Source: Corynebacterium humireducens NBRC 106098 = DSM 45392 (GTDB lineage Bacteria; Actinomycetota; Actinomycetes; Mycobacteriales; Mycobacteriaceae). From it: 64,000 nucleotides of DNA. Shown here piece after piece: positions 34,679 through 43,819 of the stretch. The stretch covers positions 1,922,001-1,986,000 of the forward strand of contig NZ_CP005286.1 in NCBI RefSeq assembly GCF_000819445.1. The letters are read 5' to 3'. The translations under genes and the position numbers were made by a program. The notes under the pieces are model-generated. The model did not search any database and was not told the DNA's origin. It saw only the letters and a program-made list of their open reading frames with translations. Positions within the stretch are counted from its first letter, which is position 1. Each line of letters starts with the position of its first letter.

Positions 34679-36757
34679 ATGACTCAACTGACGCTCAGCG
34701 AGATCCCGCTGCCGGTGCTGCGTGGGATCGCGGCACTCCACGACCCGACCCGCGACGAGGTGTCCGCGGCACTGCCGGAGAACGCCCGGCACCTCGCCGA
34801 CGACATCATCGCCCTGCTCAACGGCCGACCCGCCAGCGCCCCGGCGTTCCCCGCCCCGGAACCGGAGCCGGAGCCGGAGCCCGAGCCTGTGATCCCCGAG
34901 CCCGTGGTCCCGGAGCCGGAGCCTGTCCCGCGCAGCACCGCGACGGCCTCCCTCCAGGACCTGGCCCGCGCCCTCGAGGAGGAGGTCCGGGGCCAGACCG
35001 CAGCGGAGGCGGCCCGCCAGCAGGTCGACCCCGCCCTGTTCCTCGACATCGACCCGGCCCTGTTCGACAGGTACCAGTACGGTTCCACCCCCGACCACCT
35101 GTCCCCGGGCATCACCGTCGAGCACCACCCCGCCCCGGTGGACGAGGACGGCGAGCCCCAGGGCCGGGGCTCCGTCCTCATCTCCTGGGAGCCGCCCGCG
35201 GTCCCCGCCGGCCATCAGGTCGTCTACCGGGTCGTCGCCGCGGACCGGGAGGTGATCGCCTCCCCGGACGGCCAGCAGACGCTGGTGACCACGCTGGGTA
35301 CCGCCTACCTCGATGAGGATCTCGGCACCAGCGGTGTCCGGCACTACATGGTGTGGGCGAACGTCCTCCGGAGCGAGCTCAAGGAGGCGCTGCACTCCCA
35401 GCCCACGCTGGTCGGTGAGCGGATGGTGGTGTTCCCGCCGGAGAACTTCCAGCTGGTCGAGTCGAAGGGCACCATCACCGGCACGTGGGACCCCCTGCCT
35501 GGGCATGCAGAGATGCGTGTGTACGCGAAGCTCGAGCAGGTCCCCGTCGACATGCGGGACCCCGGCAACCAGGTCATCAGCGGGGTGAGTGACCGCCGCT
35601 TCATCTACGAGGCCGCGGAACGTGGGCGGAACTACGTCTTCCAGCTCGTCCCGGCCGCCGAGTTCCGGGGTTCCCTCATCCTGGGTGAGGGCAGCGCGGA
35701 GCTCCGGCAGGCCACGAGCGCGGACATCCGGCAGGTGCAGCTGAATACGCCGCAGCTGTTCAACGACGGCCGGAACGAACGCATCATGCTGTCCTGGACG
35801 GCGCCCCCGACCGGCAGCGTGAAGATCTTCCTCTCGCAGATCCCCCCGCGTCCGACCCTCACGGTCGCCCCCGTGGAGTACTCCTGGATCGAGGACGACC
35901 CGGCCTTCGTCGGCGAGATCCCGACCGACACCAGCGAGGCCCCGGCCGGCAGCACCGCCGACACGACGATGACGTGGCCGGAGGGGTGGCACGAGGTGTA
36001 CATCACCGCCGTCAACATCGTCGGCGACAAGGCGTGGGCCGGCCCCAGCGAGGTGATGCAGCGGGTCTCCCCGATCACGGAGGTCCGCCTGGTCGAACGC
36101 CTGTCGAGTCAGCTCATCACGTTCGACTGGCCGGCCGGCGCGCGGATGGTGCAGATCGAGACGTCGAACAGCCCGACGAGCCGGGAGCTGCTGGAGGAGG
36201 ACTACCGGCGCCAGGGTGGCGTCCGCGTCCAGCTGGCGCACACGGGTGAGGAGGTCACCCTCACCCCGAAGTCCTTCTACGCCGGCCGGGACACGACGGC
36301 GGAGCCGACGCACCTGCGTTACCGCGGTCTGAAGACCTACTCCTACGATCTGCGGACGGTGGACAACGGGACGCAGCTGCTCATCTGGCGCAACGAGTCG
36401 GAGGACCGTAACCCGCCGCGTTTCACGCTCGTCCACAACCCGACGTCGCTGCCGCTGCACCCGCACGACGGCCGCCCGCTGCGGTGCGCCAACGTACAGG
36501 ACATCCTGGACGGCCGGCAGGCGCAGGGTCCGGTGATCGTCGCCTCGCACGGTCTGTCCCGGGGCCGCCCGGAGGTCGGCAGCGCCAACCAGGTCACCTG
36601 GTGGGTCGAGATGCCTCCCGCGGCGACGGGCTACGTGCGTCTCTTCCTTCTCGACGACGACCAGGAGCAGGACGACTCCCTCGCGGCCAAGGTCGTCGTC
36701 GAGGGTGACGTGGCCGAGCGCCTGCGCATCGAGTCCCTGTGGAGGAGCCAGCCGTGA
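34679..36757 (+). CDS. Multi-beta-domain cytoplasmic protein with Pro-Glu linker
   Basis: 692 residues, no signal peptide or membrane helix. A short helical domain (1-50) is joined by a PEPEPE linker (about 58-85). At least four fibronectin-III-like units follow, each with a xxISW/GTW/LSW/FDW-type strand: about 162-225, 262-330, 362-430 and 478-530, with a final LLIWRNESED unit. Acts most likely as a scaffold for protein contacts. It overlaps the next gene by four bases (GTGA). The fold assignment is by strand pattern only. Confidence 0.6.
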   Translation: MTQLTLSEIPLPVLRGIAALHDPTRDEVSAALPENARHLADDIIALLNGRPASAPAFPAPEPEPEPEPEPVIPEPVVPEPEPVPRSTATASLQDLARALEEEVRGQTAAEAARQQVDPALFLDIDPALFDRYQYGSTPDHLSPGITVEHHPAPVDEDGEPQGRGSVLISWEPPAVPAGHQVVYRVVAADREVIASPDGQQTLVTTLGTAYLDEDLGTSGVRHYMVWANVLRSELKEALHSQPTLVGERMVVFPPENFQLVESKGTITGTWDPLPGHAEMRVYAKLEQVPVDMRDPGNQVISGVSDRRFIYEAAERGRNYVFQLVPAAEFRGSLILGEGSAELRQATSADIRQVQLNTPQLFNDGRNERIMLSWTAPPTGSVKIFLSQIPPRPTLTVAPVEYSWIEDDPAFVGEIPTDTSEAPAGSTADTTMTWPEGWHEVYITAVNIVGDKAWAGPSEVMQRVSPITEVRLVERLSSQLITFDWPAGARMVQIETSNSPTSRELLEEDYRRQGGVRVQLAHTGEEVTLTPKSFYAGRDTTAEPTHLRYRGLKTYSYDLRTVDNGTQLLIWRNESEDRNPPRFTLVHNPTSLPLHPHDGRPLRCANVQDILDGRQAQGPVIVASHGLSRGRPEVGSANQVTWWVEMPPAATGYVRLFLLDDDQEQDDSLAAKVVVEGDVAERLRIESLWRSQP

Positions 36758-38124
36758 GTGCCGCAGCCTTCAGTTACGCGTCCTTCTCCCGGGGTGCCGG
36801 CGGTTGGCAGATCGGCGAGGTCGTCGGGCCGCTCGATGAGGGGCGGGTGAGGTCCCTGCTGGGTGCGGTCCCGACCCAGCTCGGTGACGGCACCCAGGTC
36901 CCCACGTACCCGGACAGGAAGGAACGCGCCCGTCTGGTGCGCCGTTTCGCCTGGCTGCCGGCCCCCTGGGATCCGCGGGTGCGGGTGTTCTTCTCCTCCG
37001 TCCCCGCGGGTTCCGACGCCACCGGCCGCCCCGGCAACGTCTTCACCTACGTGTCGGTGTGCGGTGGGCCGGACGTCCCCGTCGGTGCCGCCGTCTCCGC
37101 CATGTTCAGCCCGGACATCCCGACGCCCTTCGGGCCGCGGGAGACCGAGTCCGCCCGCATCCCCGCGCAGCCCGCGCAGGCCGGCCCGGTGGCCGGGCTG
37201 GTGCCGACGTTCCTGGACGGCTGGGAGGAGGGTACCTCCCCCCTGCCGGAGATCTTCGCCGCCGTGTCCAACACCCACGGCACCCGGCGCCGGGATCTCG
37301 TCCGTTTCCTGGCGTCCACGCTGGAGACGGGCGAGCCCGTCGTCCTGGCGTGCCCGCCGGCGGAGGCCCCCCTGTGGGTCGCCGCCGTGAACGCCGAGAG
37401 GCCACAGCTGGACTTCTGCTTCTCGACGATCGAACGCACCCCCACCGTCGAGGAGACCCTGTCCCGCGGCGCGCAGCTGGTCATGGTCCCCCTGCCGGAC
37501 GCCGACCGCGTCCGGGTCATGCTCCCCCATCTGACGGTCATCACCACCACCGACGACATCCCCGCCGCGCCCGCCCCGGAACCGGTCGCCGACGCCCTGT
37601 CCAACCCCTTCGACGCGGAGCCGGAGCTCCCGCCTGCCCCGGACCTCTCAGTGCAGTTGTCCGAGGTGACCGACTACCTGGGACGCCCCGGCACGCCCGC
37701 GTACCTGACGGCCGGTCTCACGCTGACCCCGACGGCGGCGCAGAACTCCTTCCTCCACACCGCCGGGGTGCAGGAGTGGGTCGACGTCCTGCGCGGGGAG
37801 GTCGAGGATCCGCTCACCGTGTCCGACGTGCTCGGTTTCCTGCTGTTCCCGCCGACCAGTTTCATCGGCGCCCGCACGCGGGCGATGGTGCTGGCCGCGG
37901 AGACCGCGGAACCGTGGTGCAGCCGGGACGTCACGCGTTTCGGGTGGCTCTTCGACCTGCCCGACGACCTCCAGGAGGAACTCTGCCGGGACGCCGCCGC
38001 GCAGCTCCCGGAGACCCCCGGACCGGTTGCGCCCCGGGAGGACGGACTGCCGGTGACCGACCTGGTGCGGAGGGTCGTCGAGAAGCATCATGCCCGCACG
38101 CCCCGAACCCAGGTGAGGAAGTAG
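36754..38124 (+). CDS. GAP1-like (GTPase-associated protein) N-domain protein
   Basis: 456 residues from the GTG at 36754 with GGAGG eight bases upstream. The first 150 residues fit the GAP1-N pattern: FSYASFSRGAGGWQIGEVVG, a PTYPDRKERARLVRRFAW stretch, then TGRPGNVFTYVSV (about 89-101). The remainder is helical, with DFCFSTIERTPT and FLLFPPTSF blocks. GAP1 proteins are predicted to work with a double-GTPase (DO-GTPase) in bacterial conflict systems; a GTPase lies two genes downstream. Assigned by motif memory, not by search. Confidence 0.62.
   Translation: MSAAAFSYASFSRGAGGWQIGEVVGPLDEGRVRSLLGAVPTQLGDGTQVPTYPDRKERARLVRRFAWLPAPWDPRVRVFFSSVPAGSDATGRPGNVFTYVSVCGGPDVPVGAAVSAMFSPDIPTPFGPRETESARIPAQPAQAGPVAGLVPTFLDGWEEGTSPLPEIFAAVSNTHGTRRRDLVRFLASTLETGEPVVLACPPAEAPLWVAAVNAERPQLDFCFSTIERTPTVEETLSRGAQLVMVPLPDADRVRVMLPHLTVITTTDDIPAAPAPEPVADALSNPFDAEPELPPAPDLSVQLSEVTDYLGRPGTPAYLTAGLTLTPTAAQNSFLHTAGVQEWVDVLRGEVEDPLTVSDVLGFLLFPPTSFIGARTRAMVLAAETAEPWCSRDVTRFGWLFDLPDDLQEELCRDAAAQLPETPGPVAPREDGLPVTDLVRRVVEKHHARTPRTQVRK
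37418..37430 (+). repeat. GCTTCTCGACG word, variant in another frame
   Basis: Same first eleven bases, but read as Cys-Phe-Ser-Thr, showing the word is not tied to one peptide. Confidence 0.5.
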
Positions 38125-38126
38125 CC

Positions 38127-39104
38127 ATGTCCACCATCACTCTCAGCGCGAACGACTCCCACCCGATCCCCCTGGGCGGGTACCTGCGCATCGACGCCTT
38201 CTCCGTCGGCGGCGCCGCGGAACCTGTCCGCGTCAGCGTCAACGGCGAGCAGCTGCAGGCCAACGCCGCAGGCGACAGCTGCGTGTTCCTCATGTCCTGC
38301 CCGCAGCGCGCCACCATCGTCGTGGCCCCCGCCCACGGTGGGGAGTTCGGGCCGGACCAGTCGACGCGGGTCACCGTCACGCGCAGCGGCGCCAGCGACC
38401 ACCGGGACATCACGGTGGAGTTCCCCATCGTGCGTGTCGACGGCGTCAGCGAGAAGATCATCGGCGAGATCGACAACACCGGCGAGCACTACCTGCTCAC
38501 CGCCTACGGTTCCGACGAGTCCACCAACCTGGGCCGCGAGTCCATGGTCGTGCTCTCCGCGCTGCGCAGCCGCCTGACCGCCCCCACCGGAGTGACCTCG
38601 CTCGTGCTGTGCCCGGACGCCTCCGCGACCGCCGCCCAGCTCAACGATCCCCGCATGATCGCCGGGGCCGCGCACATGGTCACCGGCGTCGCCACCGCGC
38701 TCACCCTCGACTCGGTCCGCCTCGGCGGGGAGTCGTGCACCTTCGACCAGCTGGCGGCACGACTGGAGGCCCTGGTGGGGGCGGGAGCCACCCGCATCGG
38801 TGGCGAACGTCCACCGCAGGTCGACGACCACACCCTGGTGGTCCACCTGACGCCGACCCCGCGGGCCGCGATGGTGAGCACCGGGCACCCCAGCCTGGTC
38901 CTCGCCTACGGCCCCACCGCCGCCGCGGAGCAGGAGCTCTTCGAGCTCAACCTGCGCAGCGGCGACCGGACCGGTTTCGTCGCCCTCACCGACCACGTCC
39001 TCACCGCCCTGGAGGACGGCAGCCACTCCGCCATCGCCCCGCACGCGGACACCATCGCGGCCGTCCTGTCGTCCCCCACCAACCCCCACGGAGCCACGGA
39101 ATGA
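38127..39104 (+). CDS. Unrecognised two-domain cluster protein
   Basis: 325 residues, cytoplasmic. The N-terminus (1-100) is beta-rich (MSTITLSANDSHPIPLGG, VRVSVNGEQLQA), distantly recalling the strands that begin TerD proteins, too weak to assign. The middle (about 110-220) is alpha/beta with LLTAYGSDESTNLG. Overlaps the GTPase gene by four bases (ATGA), so its level is coupled to it. Only found here as part of this cluster. Confidence 0.5.
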   Translation: MSTITLSANDSHPIPLGGYLRIDAFSVGGAAEPVRVSVNGEQLQANAAGDSCVFLMSCPQRATIVVAPAHGGEFGPDQSTRVTVTRSGASDHRDITVEFPIVRVDGVSEKIIGEIDNTGEHYLLTAYGSDESTNLGRESMVVLSALRSRLTAPTGVTSLVLCPDASATAAQLNDPRMIAGAAHMVTGVATALTLDSVRLGGESCTFDQLAARLEALVGAGATRIGGERPPQVDDHTLVVHLTPTPRAAMVSTGHPSLVLAYGPTAAAEQELFELNLRSGDRTGFVALTDHVLTALEDGSHSAIAPHADTIAAVLSSPTNPHGATE

Positions 39105-40123
39105 GCCAGTTCGCACGTTGCCCGCACACCTTCCGACCCCTGGACCCCGGCGCCACGGTCAGTCCGTACACCGGTCTCGAACTTCCCGCGGACTGGTCCG
39201 AGAGCGTCACCCACTGCATCGCCATGGCCGGCGCCCGGGCGTCCGGCAAGTCGCTGTACACCGCCGTGGTGATCAAGCAGCTGGAGCTGCTGGCGGCGCG
39301 GTTCCACCGCCTCATCCGGCCGCTCGACGAGTCCACCCGGGAGCGCTACACCACACACTACGAGACCCCGCTCTACCTCGAGATGCGGCACATGGCCCCC
39401 ACCCCGACGAGCACCAGCACCGACGCCTACCAGCGGGACCCGCTGATCTTCACCCTGGGCACCTGGCGCGCCCCGGACGGCGTCGACCGTGTCCACAACC
39501 TCGTGCTGCGTGACGTCGCGGGCGAGGACCTGGAGAACACCGAGACCCCCGTCGAGGAGCTGGAGTTCTTCCGCCACGCCCACCTCATCGTCTTCCTCTT
39601 CGACCCGCTGAAGGTCCCGCAGATCAGCAGCTACCTCCACGGGCTCATCCCGCCGCAGGCCAGCCTCGGCGGCAACCCGGAGGACGTGCTGGAGAACCTC
39701 CGGCGGATCCTCGGCGACGCCCGCCCGGCCCTGGCGGTGACGATCTCGAAGTTCGACACCCTGCAGAAGCTCGCCGCCCTCCCCGACGGGGAGTGGCAGG
39801 CGATCATGGGCAACGAGGGCTCCAGTTTCCGCCGCGACACCGGCTGGGACTTCGACCGGCACGACCAGCTCATGCTCGACATGGAGATCGACGCACTCCT
39901 GCGGTACGTCAAGGCCGACACCCTGCTCAACCAGCTGGAGGAGGCCTACGGCAGCCGCGGGGAGCGCCACTACTTCGCCGTCTCCGCCCTGGGTGAGTCC
40001 CCCACCGGTGAGCACCTCAGCCGGCAGGGCATCGCGCCCTTCCGCACCACCGATCCGCTGCGCTGGCACCTCCAGCGTTACGGGGTGTTCGAGGAGCCGC
40101 AGCCGGGAGGTGTGTCGCTGTGA
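39101..40123 (+). CDS. P-loop GTPase-like protein (DO-GTPase type)
   Basis: 340 residues from the ATG at 39101. A short N-terminal part with CPHTF is followed by Walker A GARASGKS (G44-S51), a switch-like LVLRDVAGEDLE (D138, G141) equivalent to the DxxG motif, and TISKFDTL (S216-D219) in the place of NKxD. These order as in small GTPases of the double-GTPase group used in predicted conflict systems. Whether it uses GTP or ATP is inferred from the SKFD motif. Overlaps both neighbours by four bases. Confidence 0.7.
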   Translation: MSQFARCPHTFRPLDPGATVSPYTGLELPADWSESVTHCIAMAGARASGKSLYTAVVIKQLELLAARFHRLIRPLDESTRERYTTHYETPLYLEMRHMAPTPTSTSTDAYQRDPLIFTLGTWRAPDGVDRVHNLVLRDVAGEDLENTETPVEELEFFRHAHLIVFLFDPLKVPQISSYLHGLIPPQASLGGNPEDVLENLRRILGDARPALAVTISKFDTLQKLAALPDGEWQAIMGNEGSSFRRDTGWDFDRHDQLMLDMEIDALLRYVKADTLLNQLEEAYGSRGERHYFAVSALGESPTGEHLSRQGIAPFRTTDPLRWHLQRYGVFEEPQPGGVSL

Positions 40124-40608
40124 CGTTCCAGGGACCTGAACGCATCGGCTGGGACGAGCCCGACTCCTCCGCCGGGCACGGACACACGCAACCGGAGAGC
40201 TACGTCTACGGTCAGCCCGTGGCGGACACGGAACGCCGCCACGTGTCGGCCCGCGGGGTCAACCCGCTGCAGGCGCCGTGGAACCTGCTGATCTCGGCGG
40301 GTCTCTACCTGCTGGGTGTCGGCTACCTCACGTACCTGCTCATCTCCCACGTCAACTCCACTCCCCTGCGGCACGACTTCTACTGGGAGTTCTTCACCCT
40401 CAAGGTGGTGGCCCTGGTGGCGATCGTCGTGCTAGTCGGGGCCATGCTGCTGGCCCAGCCCTGGGGCAGGTACGGGCTCAGTGCGGTGACGGTCGTGGGG
40501 ATCCTCGTGGTCGTCCTCCCCGGGTTCTGGCCCGCCAGCCTGCTGGGCATCGCCGCGGGTGTTGCGTTGTGGCTGCCCCGCGGGCACGCCTGGTTCGGCT
40601 TCCGCTGA
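40120..40608 (+). CDS. Four-helix membrane protein, last gene of cluster
   Basis: 162 residues from a GTG that overlaps the GTPase stop by four bases. Residues 1-45 are polar, then about four hydrophobic segments (about 51-75, 88-108, 117-135, 139-152). No family recognised. Placed at the end of the operon as a likely membrane effector or anchor for the soluble GTPase. Its stop abuts the stop of the convergent TPR-like gene in a TGATCA palindrome. Confidence 0.7.
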   Translation: MTFQGPERIGWDEPDSSAGHGHTQPESYVYGQPVADTERRHVSARGVNPLQAPWNLLISAGLYLLGVGYLTYLLISHVNSTPLRHDFYWEFFTLKVVALVAIVVLVGAMLLAQPWGRYGLSAVTVVGILVVVLPGFWPASLLGIAAGVALWLPRGHAWFGFR

Positions 40609-41970
40609 TCAGCGGGCGCGGGCCTGCTCCACCTGGCGGTGCAGGCCCAGCTCCTCCATGGTGGTGACGGCGCGGCCGAGCATCTCCTCGTAGGTGGTGT
40701 GGGCCCCGGCGAAGCGGTGCATGAGCGCCAGCTCGAGTTCCGCCATGGCGTACCCCAGCCGGTCGCTCTTCTCGGTGAGCGTGTCCTGCGGGTACTCCGT
40801 GAGGATGTCGATGAACAGGTTCGCCGCGTCCCGGTGCATGCTGCGCAGGAAGTACAGCCGGGCCAGCCCGGTGCTGGCCACCACCTGCGCCGGCAGGAAA
40901 CGTTCCCGCCGGGCCAGGGAGTACGCGTGGTTGAGCGAGGTGAAGGCGTCGCGGGGGTTGTCCTCGCGGGCGAGGAACTCGCCCTCGTGGATGAGTGCGT
41001 CGATGTACTCGCCCACGTCACCGTCGCCACTCAGCAGGGTCTCCTTGGCGGACTCCATCAGGGGCCGCCACTGCGGGGAGTTGTGTGCGGCACGGTAGCC
41101 GGCCGTCCCCATGTCGACGGCGGCGAGCCCCTCCTCGCCCAGGAGCTCCGCGCCCACGACGTGCCGGCTCTCGTGGAGTGGCGCCGCCGCCAGGGCCAGC
41201 ACCTGGTAGGCGGCGGCCCGGTCCACGAAACGCAGCGCGACGTAGTACTCGTAGGCGATGCGGAAGCGGTCGACCAGGGTGCCGATGCTCTCGTCCGCCG
41301 GGTCGAGGACGGACATCGTGGCGTCGAAGAGCGTCTGCACGGCCTCGAGGTCGAGGTCCTCACCGCGGTCAGCGATGAGCTCGACGATCCGGTCGACCTG
41401 GTCCTCGCTGAACTGGGCCGGTCCGGCGGCGAGCCAGGTGGCCACCTCCTCGTCGACGGCGGCGAGCGCGGGATCGAGCGGGCGTGCCAGGAGGGAGTCC
41501 AGATGGTCCAGCGCCCGGACGATGCGCTGGTTGAGGGGTTCATGGTTCATGCGCAGGGGGTGGACGACCAGCCACTCGGCGAGGTCGAGCATCCTCTCCG
41601 CCGCGTCACGGTCGGTGGTCTGCATGATCTCGGTGACCAGCTGGTTGGCCTTGCCCTGGAACACCAGGTCCGGGTCGCCGGAGGCGAGGCCGAGGGCCGT
41701 GAGGTGCTCCGCGTGGCGCCCGGCGTGGGGGTCCTGCAGTGCCCCGTCCCCGGAGATCTCCGCCAGGTCGGTCGCCTGCATGAGTCGGGCGGCCTCGACG
41801 AGCAGGTCGGTGTGCTCCTCCACCGCGGCGAGGGTGTCGAGTCCGCGGAGGGTCTCGTCGATGCGCGGGCCGACGCGCCGTGCGTGCCCCAGGTAGTCCT
41901 GCGGGGCGAGGTCCCCCCGACTCCGGTGGATCTCGTCGACCAGGGTCCGCAGAGAGTCGATGTCCTGCAC
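40609..41970 (-). CDS. TPR-like helical protein
   Basis: 453 residues from the GTG at 41970. That start is favoured over an upstream GTG at 42015 because a -10 TATGAT (42009-42004) lies between them and GAAGGAAGA precedes 41970. All helical with repeated A-x-x-x-L-Y/F patterns; the last ~90 residues (ASTGLARLYFLRSMHRDAAN..EYPQDTLTEKSDRLGYAMAELELALMHR) align well with the C-terminus of the neighbouring 222-residue protein. Converges on the cluster, so a regulator or partner of it is plausible. Confidence 0.68.
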   Translation of the reverse strand: MQDIDSLRTLVDEIHRSRGDLAPQDYLGHARRVGPRIDETLRGLDTLAAVEEHTDLLVEAARLMQATDLAEISGDGALQDPHAGRHAEHLTALGLASGDPDLVFQGKANQLVTEIMQTTDRDAAERMLDLAEWLVVHPLRMNHEPLNQRIVRALDHLDSLLARPLDPALAAVDEEVATWLAAGPAQFSEDQVDRIVELIADRGEDLDLEAVQTLFDATMSVLDPADESIGTLVDRFRIAYEYYVALRFVDRAAAYQVLALAAAPLHESRHVVGAELLGEEGLAAVDMGTAGYRAAHNSPQWRPLMESAKETLLSGDGDVGEYIDALIHEGEFLAREDNPRDAFTSLNHAYSLARRERFLPAQVVASTGLARLYFLRSMHRDAANLFIDILTEYPQDTLTEKSDRLGYAMAELELALMHRFAGAHTTYEEMLGRAVTTMEELGLHRQVEQARAR

Positions 41971-42003
41971 AGATCTTCCTTCTTCCGGGGGAAAGGTCCC
42001 CTC

Positions 42004-42009
42004 ATCATA
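42004..42009 (-). promoter_or_regulatory. -10 box for TPR-like gene
   Basis: TATGAT on the minus strand about 34 bases before the GTG at 41970. Confidence 0.5.
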
Positions 42010-42028
42010 GGTCACGGGACGGGTGGCT

Positions 42029-42697
42029 TCAGCGCGTCTCCGCCCACCGGGCGAGGGTCTCCTCGCCGAGTTCCCGGAGCAGTCCGGCCGCCCGCGCGGT
42101 GAGCTGCCGGTGGAGGTCGGCTCGCCCGGCGGTGCGGTGCATCCCGGCCAGCTCGACGAGGGCGTAGGCGTAGGACACCCGCGACCTCGTGTCGGGCAGT
42201 GTCTGCGGGTCCGTCTGCGCCAGGATCTGCACGAACAGCTCCGCCGCCTCCCGTCGCCGCCCGGCCTTGAGGTACAGGTTCGACAGTCCGATGGACGCGG
42301 AGACGACCGGCGTGAGGTGCCGGTTCCAGTCGGCCTCGCGGTACACCGTCGAGAGCAGTGCCTCCGCCTCCTGCGGGTCCCCGTCGGTCATCTCGAGTTC
42401 CCCGGCGATGAGCAGTGCCTCGAGGCGCTGCAGCGGGTCCTCACTCAGCCGGGCGGCGGCCCGGGCGGCGGAAATCCGCCGCCGCACGTCCACGGCAGTG
42501 TCCTGCGCGACCCACCGCCACCCCAGGGCGATGAGTTCCGGGGAGCCGGAGCCCAACCCGAGCGCGACCGCCTCCTCCCCGACTCCCCCGCCCGGGGACT
42601 GCCGGTGGCGGGCACGCATGGCGTCGATGAGCTCCTGCGGCCCCATGCCCAGGGCACCGACGGTGGGGGCGTCGGCGATCCGGTCGAGTCCACCCAC
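42029..42697 (-). CDS. Short TPR-like paralog
   Basis: 222 residues from a GTG that directly follows the hemW stop, with GGAGG in the hemW 3' end. Helical. Its C-terminal part (SIGLSNLYLKAGRRREAAELF..TRSRVSYAYALVELAGMHR) is the counterpart of the end of the 453-residue protein downstream. It lacks that protein's N-terminal ~230 residues. Translationally coupled to hemW, whose product needs no such partner, so probably a chance hitch. Confidence 0.66.
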   Translation of the reverse strand: MGGLDRIADAPTVGALGMGPQELIDAMRARHRQSPGGGVGEEAVALGLGSGSPELIALGWRWVAQDTAVDVRRRISAARAAARLSEDPLQRLEALLIAGELEMTDGDPQEAEALLSTVYREADWNRHLTPVVSASIGLSNLYLKAGRRREAAELFVQILAQTDPQTLPDTRSRVSYAYALVELAGMHRTAGRADLHRQLTARAAGLLRELGEETLARWAETR

Positions 42698-43810
42698 TCA
42701 GGCCTCCTCCGCCACCAGGATGTCCGTGATGATGCCGTCCGCGAGCAGCCGGCCCGCATCGGTCAGCGCGATGCGGTCACCGCGGTGCTGCAGGAGTCCC
42801 CCCGCCACATGCTTCTCGACGACACCGTGCCCCGCCTCCGCGACCCACGCGAGGGGGATGCCCTCGCGGAGGCGCAGGCCGAGCATGATTCTCTCGGTGT
42901 GGCGTTCCACCTCGGTGAGGGTCTCCTCCCCCGCGACCGGCAGTTCCCCGGCGGCCAGGAGCGCCGCATAGCGGGCGGGGTGCTTGACGTTGTGGAAGCG
43001 GCGGTCACCCAGGTGGGAGTGCGCGCCCGGGCCGGCTCCCCACCAGTCGCCGTCGCGCCAGTAGATGCCGTTGTGGCGGCACTCGCCACCCGGCTTCGCC
43101 CAGTTGGACACCTCATACCACTCGAAGCCGGCGTCCTCGAGGCGGGCGGCGATCATCTCGTAGCGGTGCGCGTAGACGTCCTCGTCCGGGGCAGGCAGCT
43201 CGCCGCGGCGGACCTTGCGGGCCATGGCGGTGCCCTCCTCCACGATGAGGGAGTAGGCGGAGACGTGGTCGACGTCGGCGGAGAGCACAGCGTCGAGGGT
43301 GGCACGGACGTCGTCGTCCGTCTCGGTCGGGGTGCCGTAGATCATGTCGAGGTTGACGTGCTCGAAGCCGGCGGCCCGGGCCTCCTTCGCGGCCTCCACG
43401 GCGCGGCCCGGGGTGTGCATGCGGTCGAGGACGCGCAGGACGCCCGGGGCGGCGGACTGCATGCCGAGGGAGATGCGGGTGAAGCCGGCGTCGAGAAGCG
43501 CGGCGAAGAACTCGGGTGACGTGGACTCCGGGTTGGACTCCGTGGTCACCTCCGCGCCGGGCGCGAGGCCGAAGTTGTCCCGGACGAGCGTGAGGATGCG
43601 CGTCAGTCCCTCCGCGCCGAGGAGGGAGGGGGTGCCGCCGCCGATGAAGACGGTGTCGGCAGGGGGACCGGACGCGAGCTCCAGTTCCCGCGCCAGGGAG
43701 TCGAGGTAGGCGACGGGCGCCATGTCGAGCTCACCCGGGGTGTAGGTGTTGAAGTCGCAGTACCCGCAGCGGGTCGTGCAGAAGGGGACGTGGACGTAGA
43801 CGCCGAACAT
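42698..43810 (-). CDS. hemW: Radical SAM heme chaperone HemW
   Basis: 370 residues. The radical-SAM cluster motif CTTRCGYC (C11, C15, C18) and GGGTPSLL are present, with the HemW-type C-terminal domain (HNVKHPARYAALLAAGELPV). It binds heme and delivers it to cytochromes; often mislabelled as coproporphyrinogen oxidase HemN. Nine bases after the 214-residue hypothetical gene. Confidence 0.93.
   Translation of the reverse strand: MFGVYVHVPFCTTRCGYCDFNTYTPGELDMAPVAYLDSLARELELASGPPADTVFIGGGTPSLLGAEGLTRILTLVRDNFGLAPGAEVTTESNPESTSPEFFAALLDAGFTRISLGMQSAAPGVLRVLDRMHTPGRAVEAAKEARAAGFEHVNLDMIYGTPTETDDDVRATLDAVLSADVDHVSAYSLIVEEGTAMARKVRRGELPAPDEDVYAHRYEMIAARLEDAGFEWYEVSNWAKPGGECRHNGIYWRDGDWWGAGPGAHSHLGDRRFHNVKHPARYAALLAAGELPVAGEETLTEVERHTERIMLGLRLREGIPLAWVAEAGHGVVEKHVAGGLLQHRGDRIALTDAGRLLADGIITDILVAEEA
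43487..43499 (-). repeat. GCTTCTCGACGCC word
   Basis: Exact copy in hemW read as Leu-Leu-Asp-Ala after GCG. Confidence 0.7.
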
Positions 43811-43819
43811 TCCGTCAGG

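Noticed and set aside
28124..34680. Very long minus-strand frames opposite the tubulin-like and membrane-protein genes
   Set aside because: They have no domains, no ribosome sites and biased composition; they are mirror frames of real coding DNA.
38127..39104. TerD-family assignment
   Set aside because: Only the first strands look alike and the calcium-binding acidic motifs of TerD are not visible.
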